From JAGCJX01 sp045638645 (GTDB lineage: Bacteria; Bacteroidota; Bacteroidia; Bacteroidales; UBA932): 64,000 bases of DNA. The notes under the pieces are model-generated. The model had not been told where the DNA came from and did no database searches. It saw only the letters and a list, made by a program, of their open reading frames with translations. This document shows positions 8,118 to 17,828 of this stretch, piece by piece (positions within the stretch are counted from its first letter, which is position 1; every line of letters begins with the position of its first letter). The stretch covers positions 21,677-85,676 of the forward strand of contig JAZUBU010000020.1 in the NCBI GenBank assembly GCA_045638645.1. Direction: 5' to 3'. The translations under genes and the position numbers were made by a program.

Positions 8118-11100
8118 TTACTGCGCCGTCGCCTTCTTCGTACACTTCACCTCAATCTTGTCGATGACGAGGTATTTGGAGAGGTCCACGGAAGCATTGG
8201 CATACCGGTAGGTATAAGAGTTTGCCGTCATGTTATTATTGACATAGTAATCCGCAAGTACCAGGGTTACAGATGTGCGACCATCGCCACTCCATTGGTG
8301 AATACCTGTCCCGGAACTGGTATTATCATTATACTCCATACCTGGAAGTTGCAAGGTTTCTGTAGCCCCCCCTTTGGGAACGGTTTCCTCTTGAGGAAGA
8401 GTCACAGAACTTTCTACAAAACGAGCATAAATTCTATCTGATCCAATACCCCAAAATCCACCTTGCTCCTTAATAAAATTATTCCCCGAATAATGAACCT
8501 TCACTTTGGTAATTTCATAGTCCGGGTCCGTTACCGAGATGGTAAAGGAGTTTCCCCCATAGATACGCAGTTCGTCGGTTTCTACCTTGTCCAAAGACGT
8601 AGTAATAGTAGAACTCTCGTACCACCCCCAGTCAGTGGGATCATCAAAATAAGACACTGAGACGGGATCAGTAATGCAAGTAATTTCTATTTTACATGTC
8701 ACCTGCATGGTATAAGTTGTAATACCCAAAGTTGATGTATATCCCAAATCATTGTAAGTATATTTTGGTGTACCATACTCGTATCTTCTATTTGGATATT
8801 TAGCAAAAGCCAAATCTTTTGCAGCCTGTAGAGCTTTCTCTTCTGCATTCTTTGTTGCGTCAGCCTTACCTTTATCTCCCCATAGAGAAGTACCTCGGCC
8901 AGTCCCTGTCGCTGTTGCCTCAAAGAATTCTGTAATTGATTCTGCTTTAGGCATATATGTACTTTTTGCATAGGTAGGTACCTTCCAATTTCTTGTGGTA
9001 ACAATTTCCTGACTTCCTTTCGTATTCTCTTCAAAATTATACTTTGGTACATACCCTGCACTATTCGCCACTCCAAAAGTGATTAAGAGCTTATTCTCAT
9101 CTGGAAGGAGATAATCAAGCGGGTTCAGATTTGTATTAGACAACTCTTTCGTGAGTTCCTTCTTATAAATCATACGCTCAGTTCTCGTATCCACCTTCGG
9201 ACTTGATGTCGTCTCAGTACTAGCATTTCCTAATAAATTATTACTTAAGTTGTATATAGACAGTCCCGGATAATCATATAATGTATAATAATACCGATTA
9301 TCACTCAAAATAGTTTCATATTCTTTCCAATTAGAACGGTCTGTTGGATTCTTCATAAATCCATTATGCAGAACCCCGTCTTTATCCACTACGCCAAAAT
9401 AAATAAAGTCACCAGGATTTGAGGATGTAGGTATCGGATGACTTGAATTTGTATAATCAAAATCATCTTTCTCTGTTTGCTTATTCGTCTCCAGATCCAA
9501 TACCATATATGTAAAATAACCAGGGGAAGAACCATCATAGGCTTTCATTACAAAAGAATGGTTTCCACCAACTCCGTCGGGTGTACGACCCTCCATATCT
9601 GCTACAATACCGTCGGAAGAATAAAGACAACGGATTCGGTGTTGGACATGGCGGGGTTCATCAACACCTGGATTTTGAGTAGAAGCCGATGTTGCGGAAA
9701 CGGCCCGGGCACTGCCGGTTACTTCATCAATCAGCGCAATATTATTGGTCAGCTGCCCTCCAAAAGAAGGTTGCGAGGTCCAGTAATAGGCATTTGTACC
9801 AAAGTCGACGGCTCCTTGGGGCGCTGCGTTTGCATTCAGAACATCCCGCATCTCATAGACATCCGGCAGGTACCAGTGAATTTTCATGGAGACATTTCCA
9901 TCGTCATCGACAGAAAACTTATTTTTACTCAGACAATATTGGTATGCATTGTCTGGAATGGTACCCATATCTTTCACTGTGATTACCTCATTCTCGGATG
10001 CTCGGTCTGTAAAAATCAGACCTGTTCCATAACCAGAATTACTCCAATTTCCGTCATCTCCCTTACGATAGGGATAATATGTATCACCAGAGGGTCGGTC
10101 TGACTGATGAAAGTAATCGTACCGCTGAGTTACCCAATCCTGAAAACCAAGAATCCCTACTTCCAAGGGTACCGCACTCACAATGATATCTTTGGAAATC
10201 TTTTTGTTCACTAGACCCCAAGAGAGTCCTTGTTGAGTATAGTCGACCGGACTGGTAGAAAGATTATACTGATCCGCAGAATCATAGGTATGCAAGTATT
10301 CTTCATAATGTTCCACAGCATGGCCTCCCAAGGACAGCAGACCTCGTTGTGTCACTGCATAAATCTCCTCCACCTTCACATTTCCTTCAGTATCATAGAA
10401 AGCCAACCGAATGTTGGCAGTCCGGTCTGTTGCCGTCAGGTTCTCATCGAAATAAATCCAGGCACATTCCTCATTCATCAGATAAATGTACTTCTTCCCA
10501 GCATCTTCATGAACTCCCAATTCACCCTCCTTGGTCTGCAACTCACTGATAAGGCTGGTTGTAAAATATTTTCTTTTACCTGTACTGACTTGGCTTCCCT
10601 CATTATTTTTCAGGTAGCAATAGACGGATGCATCCTGGTTGTTAGTCCCAGTAAAACGTTCCATACCGATCCAGTTAATCAGAGATCCATCGGAATTCGT
10701 CGGCAGATAAACACGGACCCCGGCATATTTTTCTTCTGGATCCTTGGGCCAACTAACCCGCAACGGACGCACCTCTATATGGGCATCAATCAGGGTTTCG
10801 CGGGTGATGGTTACGCAATCAGATGCGTCATTGTTAGAATTGGGATTGGAGACATCCACCCGATGATCAAACCAGACTTCTCCCCGGCCATCGTTGGAGT
10901 CATTATTACGTACACCTTTGATAGTGAGATAGTTTGTATATTCCGAATTACGGTCTACCTGAAAATTCTGGCCATTGTCCTTGCCCAGATAGACCTTGTA
11001 ATTTACGTCCCAAACCGTACCACGATAATCCGTATATGCTCCTTTCACAAGCACATAGGTTGCCAGGCCCTGCGCAGGTTTTGCCTCGGTGGAAGCGGTT

Positions 11101-12122
11101 GCTAACAAAGGTTTGTATTGTTGGACATAATCATCGTAAAAATACTTGACCCGATTCAGCCAATTTCGCGGCAATGAACGTTCTTCGGCAGACAGGTTTG
11201 TATAATTTTTCACATCTTCATCTTGCGCCGGAGTCAACCATTCCGCAGGATAAATTCCGCTAAAATCAGTCAGACCGTGATAAAACCTGCTCTCGGCCAG
11301 GTAAAAAGAAAATGTCAGCGGATTGCCACCGTTGAGGGTGGTCGTACCGGTTTTTTGGAGAGAAGAACCAGCTCCTGTATGTGAATAATCCGTTGAGAGT
11401 GTCGCCTCTGACTCCTGCAATTCTCGGAGTGAAGTCACTTTTGAGACATTGTGCACGGAGCAGTCATTCAGGGTAAACTGCATCCCCGTTCCTTCGTTCT
11501 CATTTCCCGGAGCCACCGAGATGGAGAAATTCACTTTGGCATACAAGATCCGAAGACCAATTTCAATGGGTGTCTGCGATTCCAGCGTAGCCGAGAGATC
11601 AATCCCATCCACCCGTCCGGTCATCGGGAAACCTGCGAATCCATTCCCCAAGTCTGTAATCACGGTCTTACCTGCATCATGATGATAGGCATAGTCCTGT
11701 AGTCCTTGCAGCGTCAAAAGCGGTTGCCCCGAACCCGTCATAGCCGTCCGCAACGTAGTACCGCCCTTTTTGATCGCATCCAAGCTGACATTGGCAAACA
11801 TCACCAACGTTGCTCCCTTCATATCTCCCAATTGAGCCAGATAGGTCTTGTTCAGGGTCATGGAAGAGAGGTTTCCACTGGAAGCTTCCTCGTGGTGGAC
11901 ATATTCTCCTTTGCTATTGAAAACCAGGACGGCAAGGCTCGTGATCTTTGCCTCATCCTGAGCATATCCCGCCTTGGTCACATACTGGTTGGTAAAACTC
12001 TTGACGCGAGGGACGAGAATGGCTTCACCGTCCTGATCCAAGAACGGTTCGGACAACTCATTTTCGTTCACACAGGCGACGGCAACGAATGCCAACAACA
12101 AGTATCTCAAATATCTTTTCAT
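8118..12122 (-). CDS. Large fimbria-associated lipoprotein adhesin (DUF4906-like, tip-type)
   Basis: About 1334 residues. The start at MKRYLRYLLLAFVAVACVN gives a lipoprotein signal with lipobox AVAC; an upstream in-frame ATG (12185) would bury it and overlap the previous gene. The N-terminal third resembles fimbrillin/Mfa-like modules (YVTKAGYAQDEAKI, LAVLVFNSKGEY). Around residues 700-835 is a FISUMP/DUF1566-like segment with LPDVYEMRD, AYYWTSQP and IRCLYSS, a fold related to C-type lectins. It is the last and largest gene of the fimbrial operon, where tip or accessory adhesins commonly lie. The stretch 8.65-9.5 kb is visibly more AT-rich than its neighbours. The DUF4906 label is from memory and unverified. 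Confidence 0.7.
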   Translation of the reverse strand: MKRYLRYLLLAFVAVACVNENELSEPFLDQDGEAILVPRVKSFTNQYVTKAGYAQDEAKITSLAVLVFNSKGEYVHHEEASSGNLSSMTLNKTYLAQLGDMKGATLVMFANVSLDAIKKGGTTLRTAMTGSGQPLLTLQGLQDYAYHHDAGKTVITDLGNGFAGFPMTGRVDGIDLSATLESQTPIEIGLRILYAKVNFSISVAPGNENEGTGMQFTLNDCSVHNVSKVTSLRELQESEATLSTDYSHTGAGSSLQKTGTTTLNGGNPLTFSFYLAESRFYHGLTDFSGIYPAEWLTPAQDEDVKNYTNLSAEERSLPRNWLNRVKYFYDDYVQQYKPLLATASTEAKPAQGLATYVLVKGAYTDYRGTVWDVNYKVYLGKDNGQNFQVDRNSEYTNYLTIKGVRNNDSNDGRGEVWFDHRVDVSNPNSNNDASDCVTITRETLIDAHIEVRPLRVSWPKDPEEKYAGVRVYLPTNSDGSLINWIGMERFTGTNNQDASVYCYLKNNEGSQVSTGKRKYFTTSLISELQTKEGELGVHEDAGKKYIYLMNEECAWIYFDENLTATDRTANIRLAFYDTEGNVKVEEIYAVTQRGLLSLGGHAVEHYEEYLHTYDSADQYNLSTSPVDYTQQGLSWGLVNKKISKDIIVSAVPLEVGILGFQDWVTQRYDYFHQSDRPSGDTYYPYRKGDDGNWSNSGYGTGLIFTDRASENEVITVKDMGTIPDNAYQYCLSKNKFSVDDDGNVSMKIHWYLPDVYEMRDVLNANAAPQGAVDFGTNAYYWTSQPSFGGQLTNNIALIDEVTGSARAVSATSASTQNPGVDEPRHVQHRIRCLYSSDGIVADMEGRTPDGVGGNHSFVMKAYDGSSPGYFTYMVLDLETNKQTEKDDFDYTNSSHPIPTSSNPGDFIYFGVVDKDGVLHNGFMKNPTDRSNWKEYETILSDNRYYYTLYDYPGLSIYNLSNNLLGNASTETTSSPKVDTRTERMIYKKELTKELSNTNLNPLDYLLPDENKLLITFGVANSAGYVPKYNFEENTKGSQEIVTTRNWKVPTYAKSTYMPKAESITEFFEATATGTGRGTSLWGDKGKADATKNAEEKALQAAKDLAFAKYPNRRYEYGTPKYTYNDLGYTSTLGITTYTMQVTCKIEITCITDPVSVSYFDDPTDWGWYESSTITTSLDKVETDELRIYGGNSFTISVTDPDYEITKVKVHYSGNNFIKEQGGFWGIGSDRIYARFVESSVTLPQEETVPKGGATETLQLPGMEYNDNTSSGTGIHQWSGDGRTSVTLVLADYYVNNNMTANSYTYRYANASVDLSKYLVIDKIEVKCTKKATAQ

Positions 12123-12135
12123 CGTGTCAAATCTT

Positions 12136-13188
12136 TTAATTGAACGTATCCTCCACTTCGGATTGTTCCACCCATCCCAACTCATCCACTACCGGTTTTA
12201 CCTCTACCATCGATTCCTTGAAATGCACATGGATCAGGTGTTTCTTGCCTTGTGACAATTTCGTGCTCAGTTCCGGACTGATCTTGCTTTCCATCTGACC
12301 GGTCGTTCCATTTTCAAACTTACGACGGTAAGTCAACTGTACCTTGACGGTAATGTCCGCATCCTGTGGGATGAAAATCAACTTGTCGGACAGTTCCAAC
12401 CGTCCGTCCGCATAAAGGACTTTCTCCTTCTCAGACAGGGCCAACGCAGCATCGGTGAGGCTCATCGGTGCAGCAGCAGACGTTGCTGTCGTTGCAGTCC
12501 CATCCAATGGAATCATGAGTTCCTGATGTTGTATGCCGTTTACCGTTACTTTCACCCCAAACAATTCCACCGAAGCCGAGGAGGAATTTTCCAAGGAAAG
12601 GCCCAGGCTGGAAAGGCAATGGGAAAAGGAGAACAAGACCTGCTGATTGGAAGCAGAGCCGGTACTACCCTGCAAATCGTAATGCGGCACAGCGGTCATC
12701 ACATCCACCATCGATTCCCGCAAATTATTAGGATTCATCGCATAACGGATAGCGGGAACGCCCCCGGCATAATCCGAACCGGTCGTCGGATTGACCAAGG
12801 TTACCTGCTGGTTTGCAATCGGATAATACGCAAAAAAGGCATATTTCTTCGTATTTGACCACCCTTGCAAGGGAGCATACGAACCATAGCCCTGATCATC
12901 GCAGATCACCGTCTCAGCAGAGACCCAATTACCGTTTTCATCATAGAAAACATTGGGGGTATGGAGGTTTGCCTTGAAATCATTCCACGACAAGGAGTTG
13001 TCGTATTTGAAACCCACAACACCAAACTTCATACCCGCAGCAGACTCAATCAACGTCGCCTTGGTCTCCACTTGCGGAGCAAAGAAAATATAACCGGCAT
13101 AGGTCTCAGCCTCGGGTTCCGACGCAGACTGGTCACATCCCATCAAAGACAGCAGACACAACGATAGCAAACTGGCAAAACGCTTCAT
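12136..13188 (-). CDS. Fimbrillin family lipoprotein (Mfa-like)
   Basis: About 350 residues. The chosen start gives MKRFASLLSLCLLSLMGCDQ, a lipobox signal with Cys18; the longer ORF start at 13233 would run into the preceding gene. The body has the fimbrillin hallmarks: APQVETKATLIESA (an Arg/Lys-rich cleavage-like site after a short leader), FGVVGFKYDN, a central beta-rich region and YAFFAYYPIAN. It lies 13 bases upstream of the tip-like gene and 10 bases after the previous fimbrillin stop, so the three are cotranscribed. It is probably a minor or accessory fimbrial subunit. Confidence 0.8.
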   Translation of the reverse strand: MKRFASLLSLCLLSLMGCDQSASEPEAETYAGYIFFAPQVETKATLIESAAGMKFGVVGFKYDNSLSWNDFKANLHTPNVFYDENGNWVSAETVICDDQGYGSYAPLQGWSNTKKYAFFAYYPIANQQVTLVNPTTGSDYAGGVPAIRYAMNPNNLRESMVDVMTAVPHYDLQGSTGSASNQQVLFSFSHCLSSLGLSLENSSSASVELFGVKVTVNGIQHQELMIPLDGTATTATSAAAPMSLTDAALALSEKEKVLYADGRLELSDKLIFIPQDADITVKVQLTYRRKFENGTTGQMESKISPELSTKLSQGKKHLIHVHFKESMVEVKPVVDELGWVEQSEVEDTFN

Positions 13189-13198
13189 AAGGCTCCTT

Positions 13199-14224
13199 TT
13201 ATACAAATTCAACATCATCTCCGACTTTTTCATCTATCCACGGCGCCACTTCGGCTTTGAAGGAAATCTCTGCCTTGGGCCCGATGGTAATATTCCAATG
13301 ATAACTTTCGTTGTAGCCGTACACGGACGGATTGCCACCGGCCGTCAAATTGACCTTAAAGTCCTGATAAGCAACTGCACTGTCTCCAGTACCCAGGGTA
13401 AAGTCCAGGTACAGTTCAAAATTCGATACCGGTTGCGGGACAACGAGCAGGTTGGCAACCAGCGGTGGCTTGTTCTGCAGATTGAACAGAATCTCATACG
13501 GATGCTTAACTCCGGCATCACAGGTAACAACCAATTGCTTGTCTGCCTGAGACTTCACCGTGTAGGCAACATCCGTATCCGTAACAAACCGGATTTGGGT
13601 CAGTTTGCCACTAGTCGTGTTACCCGCCGCATCCCGAAAAGCTACCGAGATCTGAAGCTTCGTCAAGAGGTGCCAAAAGGTCAAAGGCTGGGAAGACGGA
13701 TGCGCAATCGCAGGGGACTGTACCGTTGCTTGAGCCACCGCGCCCATCAGGTCAAAATTATAATTTCCATCGGCATACTGGCTAGCCAGATCAAACGTAA
13801 ACGATAGTTGGTCCTGGCCTGGCTGCGAGGCTCCCTTGGTAACGGCCAGGTTCGATGCCCCAGTCTGGTACGGAGCCAAAGCCATGAAATGATAGGAATA
13901 CCCGGCAAGCCAATAGGCCGCTGACTCGGGCTGATACACACCGGAGGTTGCATTCCTACGCACAGGAGCCAAACTGTTCTGTTCCCAAAGAACATAATCT
14001 TCAGCACCCTCTTTGCGTGCTACCCCCCAGACACCAAAGTCCTGGTGATAGGCAGATAGGGGTTTCGAGGTCTCTGCCTTCACTACGGTCTCTTCCGACA
14101 GCGCATGAAAACCGATGGGAGTCTTTTCATCCTCCCCTCCTGCTACATGATCCTTCTTGCAACAAGCCCCCAAGGCAAGAAGCCCACAGCCACTCAAAGT
14201 CAGTATTTTTACCAGATTCATCAT
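13199..14224 (-). CDS. Fimbrillin family lipoprotein (accessory subunit)
   Basis: About 341 residues. The start MMNLVKILTL gives a signal with lipobox ALGAC. ATG 14239 (MNEDR...) is an alternative, but 14263 is excluded because it falls inside the hairpin at 14249-14278. Typical fimbrillin features are GFHALSEETVVKAETSKPL, DFGVWGVARKEG and AYWLAGYSYHFMALAPY, followed by a two-domain beta-rich body. It belongs to the operon that starts at the DUF3575 gene, directly after the putative major subunit. Secreted, lipid-anchored intermediate, then assembled into a surface fibre if it follows P. gingivalis Mfa/Fim proteins. Confidence 0.78.
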   Translation of the reverse strand: MMNLVKILTLSGCGLLALGACCKKDHVAGGEDEKTPIGFHALSEETVVKAETSKPLSAYHQDFGVWGVARKEGAEDYVLWEQNSLAPVRRNATSGVYQPESAAYWLAGYSYHFMALAPYQTGASNLAVTKGASQPGQDQLSFTFDLASQYADGNYNFDLMGAVAQATVQSPAIAHPSSQPLTFWHLLTKLQISVAFRDAAGNTTSGKLTQIRFVTDTDVAYTVKSQADKQLVVTCDAGVKHPYEILFNLQNKPPLVANLLVVPQPVSNFELYLDFTLGTGDSAVAYQDFKVNLTAGGNPSVYGYNESYHWNITIGPKAEISFKAEVAPWIDEKVGDDVEFV

Positions 14225-14248
14225 CCTATCTTCATTCATTAAATAGTT

Positions 14249-14278
14249 CCCAAAGCGAGACATTCAACTCGCTTTGGG
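14249..14278 (-). terminator. Intra-operon hairpin after the putative major fimbrillin
   Basis: A perfect 11-bp stem (CCCAAAGCGAG / CTCGCTTTGGG) with an 8-base loop stands between the fimbrillin stop at 14299 and the next start at 14224. No strong T run follows on the minus strand, so it may be a partial terminator or a 3'-end mRNA stabiliser that favours the major subunit. Confidence 0.6.
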
Positions 14279-14298
14279 ATAAGAGTACCCTGAGAGGG

Positions 14299-15507
14299 TT
14301 AGTTGTTGTGGTCGATACCTTGGCCATCCTCCGGATTCCAATCATCTACAGTTGCATCAAAACTAATGAGATTAGGGGACAAGTTGATATTGTACTTGAT
14401 GTATTGATTATCATCCCATTCACTAATACCTTTATCAAGAGGGAATTCAGAAACGAATTGTCTTTCGTTAATCAAATAGGTAATTTTAACTTTCTTGTCG
14501 GTAATTGTTTGCGGCAACATCAACCAGGTTGTAAATTTTTGAGGGTTTGCTGTCAAAATCATTGCAGTTTCGTCATATACTGTTACACCTGCTGCGAACT
14601 CATATGAATCAGGATATCCTGTTGTAGCATCATCGAACCAGTCATCAGTAAATGTCTGCAGCTGCGGAGTCGCTGTTTGCGCAGGACCTTCAGATTTTCC
14701 TTGTTCCCAGGTGAATTCAACTTGTGTAACCTCTGCCGGTTTCTTGGTTGTTTCATCATCTTCACCTTCACCTGTCGTTACTGTTGTAGACTTGGGCGTA
14801 ACTGTGAGGGTTCCTGTTGTTTCCAAATCTGTAACCTCCAAACTTTGTACAAACACTTTAATATCATCTGCAGGATTCGTATTGAATACGAATTCAACCT
14901 TAGAAAGGGCATGATGGAATTTAAGGTTTACCTTCTTTTCATCTTGAGCTTGATTTTGCTTTACAAAATCAGCGACCATCAAGTCAACATTTGCAGCGGT
15001 TGTTACTAGAGATGATTCAGTAGCTGCTTGATTTCTATGCTCTACCACAAAATCTTTGATTGTAATTGAACTATTTTCAACATCAATAGTAACTTTTGTG
15101 TTATCATCTTCACTTTCACCGACAGTAGCTTTATCTGCAGATACAGCAAAGAAATTCAAATTTTTATCAACACCGGGCCAAAAATATTGCTTATCAGTTC
15201 CCCAAGCATCATTTTTAAATGAAACCTGAAGGTTCTCCATACCGTCATAGATTTGATTCAAATCAATTCCCGGGGTATTGTCATACTCCTCCGCAGCATA
15301 AGCCCAAACTCTGAAGTTTTGAAGTTTCAAATTGACCAATCCGTCATTCTCCGCATCGGGTGCATCGGGATTGGGAGCTTTGGTCAATTTACCCATGTTC
15401 GTTGTGAACAACATCACGGGATCACCAACCGGATTAATAATCTCGGTCTTTTGACAGCTGGCTGCCAAAAGGGTAGCTGAAAGAGCTACTAAGAATAACT
15501 TTTTCAT
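14299..15507 (-). CDS. Fimbrillin family protein, candidate major subunit
   Basis: About 402 residues. Starts MKKLFLVALSATLLAASCQ with a lipobox Cys; MIMKK two codons upstream is an alternative. Key features are LTKAPNPDAPDAENDG, a long NLKLQNFRVWAYAAEEYDN segment, YFWPGVDKNLNFFAVSAD and a C-terminal domain ending in a conserved NINLSPNLISFDATVDDW. It follows the DUF5119 gene with a 59-base AT-rich leader and is followed by a stable hairpin, an arrangement that suits the most abundant subunit. Composition is lower in GC than the flanking housekeeping genes. Mfa1/FimA-type subunits are matured by Arg/Lys gingipain-like proteases in Porphyromonas; whether that holds here is unknown. Confidence 0.78.
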   Translation of the reverse strand: MKKLFLVALSATLLAASCQKTEIINPVGDPVMLFTTNMGKLTKAPNPDAPDAENDGLVNLKLQNFRVWAYAAEEYDNTPGIDLNQIYDGMENLQVSFKNDAWGTDKQYFWPGVDKNLNFFAVSADKATVGESEDDNTKVTIDVENSSITIKDFVVEHRNQAATESSLVTTAANVDLMVADFVKQNQAQDEKKVNLKFHHALSKVEFVFNTNPADDIKVFVQSLEVTDLETTGTLTVTPKSTTVTTGEGEDDETTKKPAEVTQVEFTWEQGKSEGPAQTATPQLQTFTDDWFDDATTGYPDSYEFAAGVTVYDETAMILTANPQKFTTWLMLPQTITDKKVKITYLINERQFVSEFPLDKGISEWDDNQYIKYNINLSPNLISFDATVDDWNPEDGQGIDHNN

Positions 15508-15566
15508 AATCACTTGTTTTTAATGGTTATTAAATAATTTATTTTGTGTTTTCTGTTTATAATATT

Positions 15567-16538
15567 TTACAATACAAGATCGACATCGGTTGATTCATCC
15601 CAATCCCCTACACCAGGATCGAAGCTTCCGGAAGGTCCTTTGATTTCGAGTTCTTCTTCCACGATGATTTCGCCACCCCGGGTGAGCAACTTGATCTGTC
15701 CGGTCAGATCCTTAAGTTGTTTTACAATGACATCACCGTTGACGAAGTAGAGCGTGATGGAGTTCAGGATGTCTTCGCGCAGGTTGGGACCAAACGACCA
15801 GAATTCTCCATAAAGCTCGCCCCTTCCCACTTCGGAATTCGGATCGGTGCTCCGACGGATCTCCATGTCCAACGACTGGATACCGGCCTCGTTCATGCGG
15901 TGGTCTTCGTGTGCAAGGTAAGCGGTTGTGTACATCCCCGAAATGTTCATCTTGGCCGAGTGGATGTTATGCAACCCGGTCGCCCGGATGGTGAGGTAGT
16001 ATTTGAAACTCTTCTGCACAAACTCCAGTTCAATCCGCTTGTTCTCCTCGCCGTGATAGACCACAATGTCCTCGTGGAACACACTGAACGTCGGGTCGGG
16101 TTCCACCATGTACATTTCCTGCACATCGGCTCTCGTTCCTTCGATGGGTGTCTGACGGGTGTGGGTCTCAGCAGTTTGCGGATCCTCCATACCCCGGAAG
16201 AAGTTGGCATCGTATTCAAAGAAGTCCGTCGTGTAAAGCAGCAGGTCGTACAATCCTTCCGCCAGATAAACGCCCCCTTCCAAGCCATCAAACTCTCCGA
16301 CATAGGCGACTTTCTTCTTCATTTTATCGTAGAAAATGTATTTCGTTGTCGCCGGCTCCCCTGCTTTCGAGTAAGCGGAAGTCCGTTGGACGGTCATCAA
16401 CTGAGCCAAGGAGGTGGAGTCAAACGCAGCCTTGATCCGCAAGTTGTAGTGGTCGTGGGGTTCCATCAGTTCTTTCCGTTGGCAGGAAGCCGCCACCAGC
16501 AGAACGCATGCAAGGAGCCAGGTGACGATTCTACTCAT
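15567..16538 (-). CDS. DUF5119 lipoprotein of fimbrial cluster
   Basis: About 323 residues, with signal MSRIVTWLLACVLLVAASCQRK and a lipobox Cys19. The body has EPHDHYNLRIKAAFD near the start and a middle domain with FYDKMKKKVAYVGEF and EGVYLAEGLYDLLLYTTDF. The C-terminus carries EIIVEEELEIKGPSG. This layout matches the DUF5119 family that sits immediately before fimbrillins in Bacteroidales operons, probably an anchor or assembly factor akin to FimB/Mfa2. The start overlaps the preceding DUF3575-like gene stop by 8 bases, indicating translational coupling. No catalytic residue is evident. Confidence 0.75.
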   Translation of the reverse strand: MSRIVTWLLACVLLVAASCQRKELMEPHDHYNLRIKAAFDSTSLAQLMTVQRTSAYSKAGEPATTKYIFYDKMKKKVAYVGEFDGLEGGVYLAEGLYDLLLYTTDFFEYDANFFRGMEDPQTAETHTRQTPIEGTRADVQEMYMVEPDPTFSVFHEDIVVYHGEENKRIELEFVQKSFKYYLTIRATGLHNIHSAKMNISGMYTTAYLAHEDHRMNEAGIQSLDMEIRRSTDPNSEVGRGELYGEFWSFGPNLREDILNSITLYFVNGDVIVKQLKDLTGQIKLLTRGGEIIVEEELEIKGPSGSFDPGVGDWDESTDVDLVL

Positions 16539-17796
16539 GACGCACCTCCTTTTTGTTTTGGAAAATCATGTACACCAACGATACTTTGAGTTGCGTAGGC
16601 CCAAAAATGGAGGTCTGCCACACCTGCTTGCGGGGCGCATCCAGCACATAGTCAAAATCATCCCAATGATACTTCCGGTAACGGGTCTGCAGGTAACCAA
16701 GTCCTACAGCATATTCCAGACGTAGCCGGTCGTTGCTGCTGATGGAATGGGCATAACCGGCACTCAAGCCCGCCATGATATAAAACTCCCCTTGGATCCC
16801 GGTCCGGGTATTGTCCATCATAAAATCGTAGTAACCGCCACCTGCATAACAACCGGCAAAGAAACCGGTCAAGGTTGCTTTTTGGTCGCGTTTACCGAAC
16901 CAATACCGTCCTTCGGCATTGATCATCATCAGCTGATAATACAGACCGGTCGCAAAACTGCTGCTCCAGGGAGCCACGTAGTCAGCGTTGACCGACCAAC
17001 GCTCGTTGATGGGATATTCGAGGCTGAAGTTCGGAGCACCGGCCACCCAAAACAAGGCATTGCTCTTAATCGCCAGCAACGGCTGCTTGCGGGTCATATC
17101 CACAGGCTTTTCAAAAGCGGTATCCACGGTTTTGAAGCGGAACACAAATCCAGCTGTAATCGAGGGTCGGACATAGGCAAAGTTCAACAGCGTCAACTTG
17201 GGTTCCGCATACAGACCCGCATACGAACCCAGGTTATAGACGGCCCGCAGTGAAGTATTGAGGCCGTAATGGAACTGGTCACCGGCACCCAGGTTTACCC
17301 CCGCTGTGTATAGAAAATCCCAGGTATTCTGCAGATCGTGATGGCGGGTATGGTTGGTGATGTGGAAAACATAGTTGGCCTCCAGCCCCAGATTACGGAT
17401 AATGGTGTTGCTGATGATTGGATTGCCCAGGAAGTTTTCTCCCCAATAACCGAAAGGCATCATGCCGTAACTCAGAGAGACCTCAAATCCGTGAGCCGGC
17501 GTAGCCCAATAGCCCAAACCGGCGCGGCTGCCAATGGCATAACCGGGACTCTCAGGGTGGTTACCGACCTGGTACAAGCCTTCCAGACCCGTACCGGTAA
17601 AGAAGTAAATGCGTTCGGCAAAGGAACGGGGCGTTGAGAACTCCAATTTACGGGATTTTCGGTCAATATACCGGTAGCGCAACATGTTCTCATCCACCTG
17701 CTGGCTTCCTTCATTTTGCGCATAACCGATCCCTGCGGTAGCCAGAAAGGCCATCGCAAGCAAGAAGTATCGGATCAGGGAATTTCGGTTATGCAT
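16531..17796 (-). CDS. DUF3575-like outer-membrane barrel of fimbrial cluster
   Basis: About 421 residues. The start MHNRNSLIRYFLLAMAFLATAGIGYAQ gives a signal peptide; an upstream ATG at 17832 overlaps the previous gene. After a short linker the protein is rich in aromatic beta-strands. Its C-terminal third (AEGRYWFGKRDQKATLTGFF, AGCYAGGGYYDFMM, LEYAVGLGYLQTRYRKY) has the signature of DUF3575 barrels. It lies between the OmpA-like protein and DUF5119 gene and overlaps the latter. Expected role: an outer-membrane component for anchoring or exporting the fimbria. An N-terminal barrel of about 230 residues precedes the DUF3575 part, making it roughly double the usual length. Confidence 0.72.
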   Translation of the reverse strand: MHNRNSLIRYFLLAMAFLATAGIGYAQNEGSQQVDENMLRYRYIDRKSRKLEFSTPRSFAERIYFFTGTGLEGLYQVGNHPESPGYAIGSRAGLGYWATPAHGFEVSLSYGMMPFGYWGENFLGNPIISNTIIRNLGLEANYVFHITNHTRHHDLQNTWDFLYTAGVNLGAGDQFHYGLNTSLRAVYNLGSYAGLYAEPKLTLLNFAYVRPSITAGFVFRFKTVDTAFEKPVDMTRKQPLLAIKSNALFWVAGAPNFSLEYPINERWSVNADYVAPWSSSFATGLYYQLMMINAEGRYWFGKRDQKATLTGFFAGCYAGGGYYDFMMDNTRTGIQGEFYIMAGLSAGYAHSISSNDRLRLEYAVGLGYLQTRYRKYHWDDFDYVLDAPRKQVWQTSIFGPTQLKVSLVYMIFQNKKEVRHE

Positions 17797-17828
17797 TGGA
17801 ATTGTGTATCTCGTTTTTACTAGGGTTA

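Noticed and set aside
10230..11105. 291-residue plus-strand frame inside the adhesin gene
   Set aside because: The minus-strand adhesin is continuous with lipobox and operon context; the plus frame has no start or homology.
12123..12185. Upstream in-frame start of the adhesin gene
   Set aside because: It precedes the lipoprotein signal by 21 residues and lies in the preceding gene.
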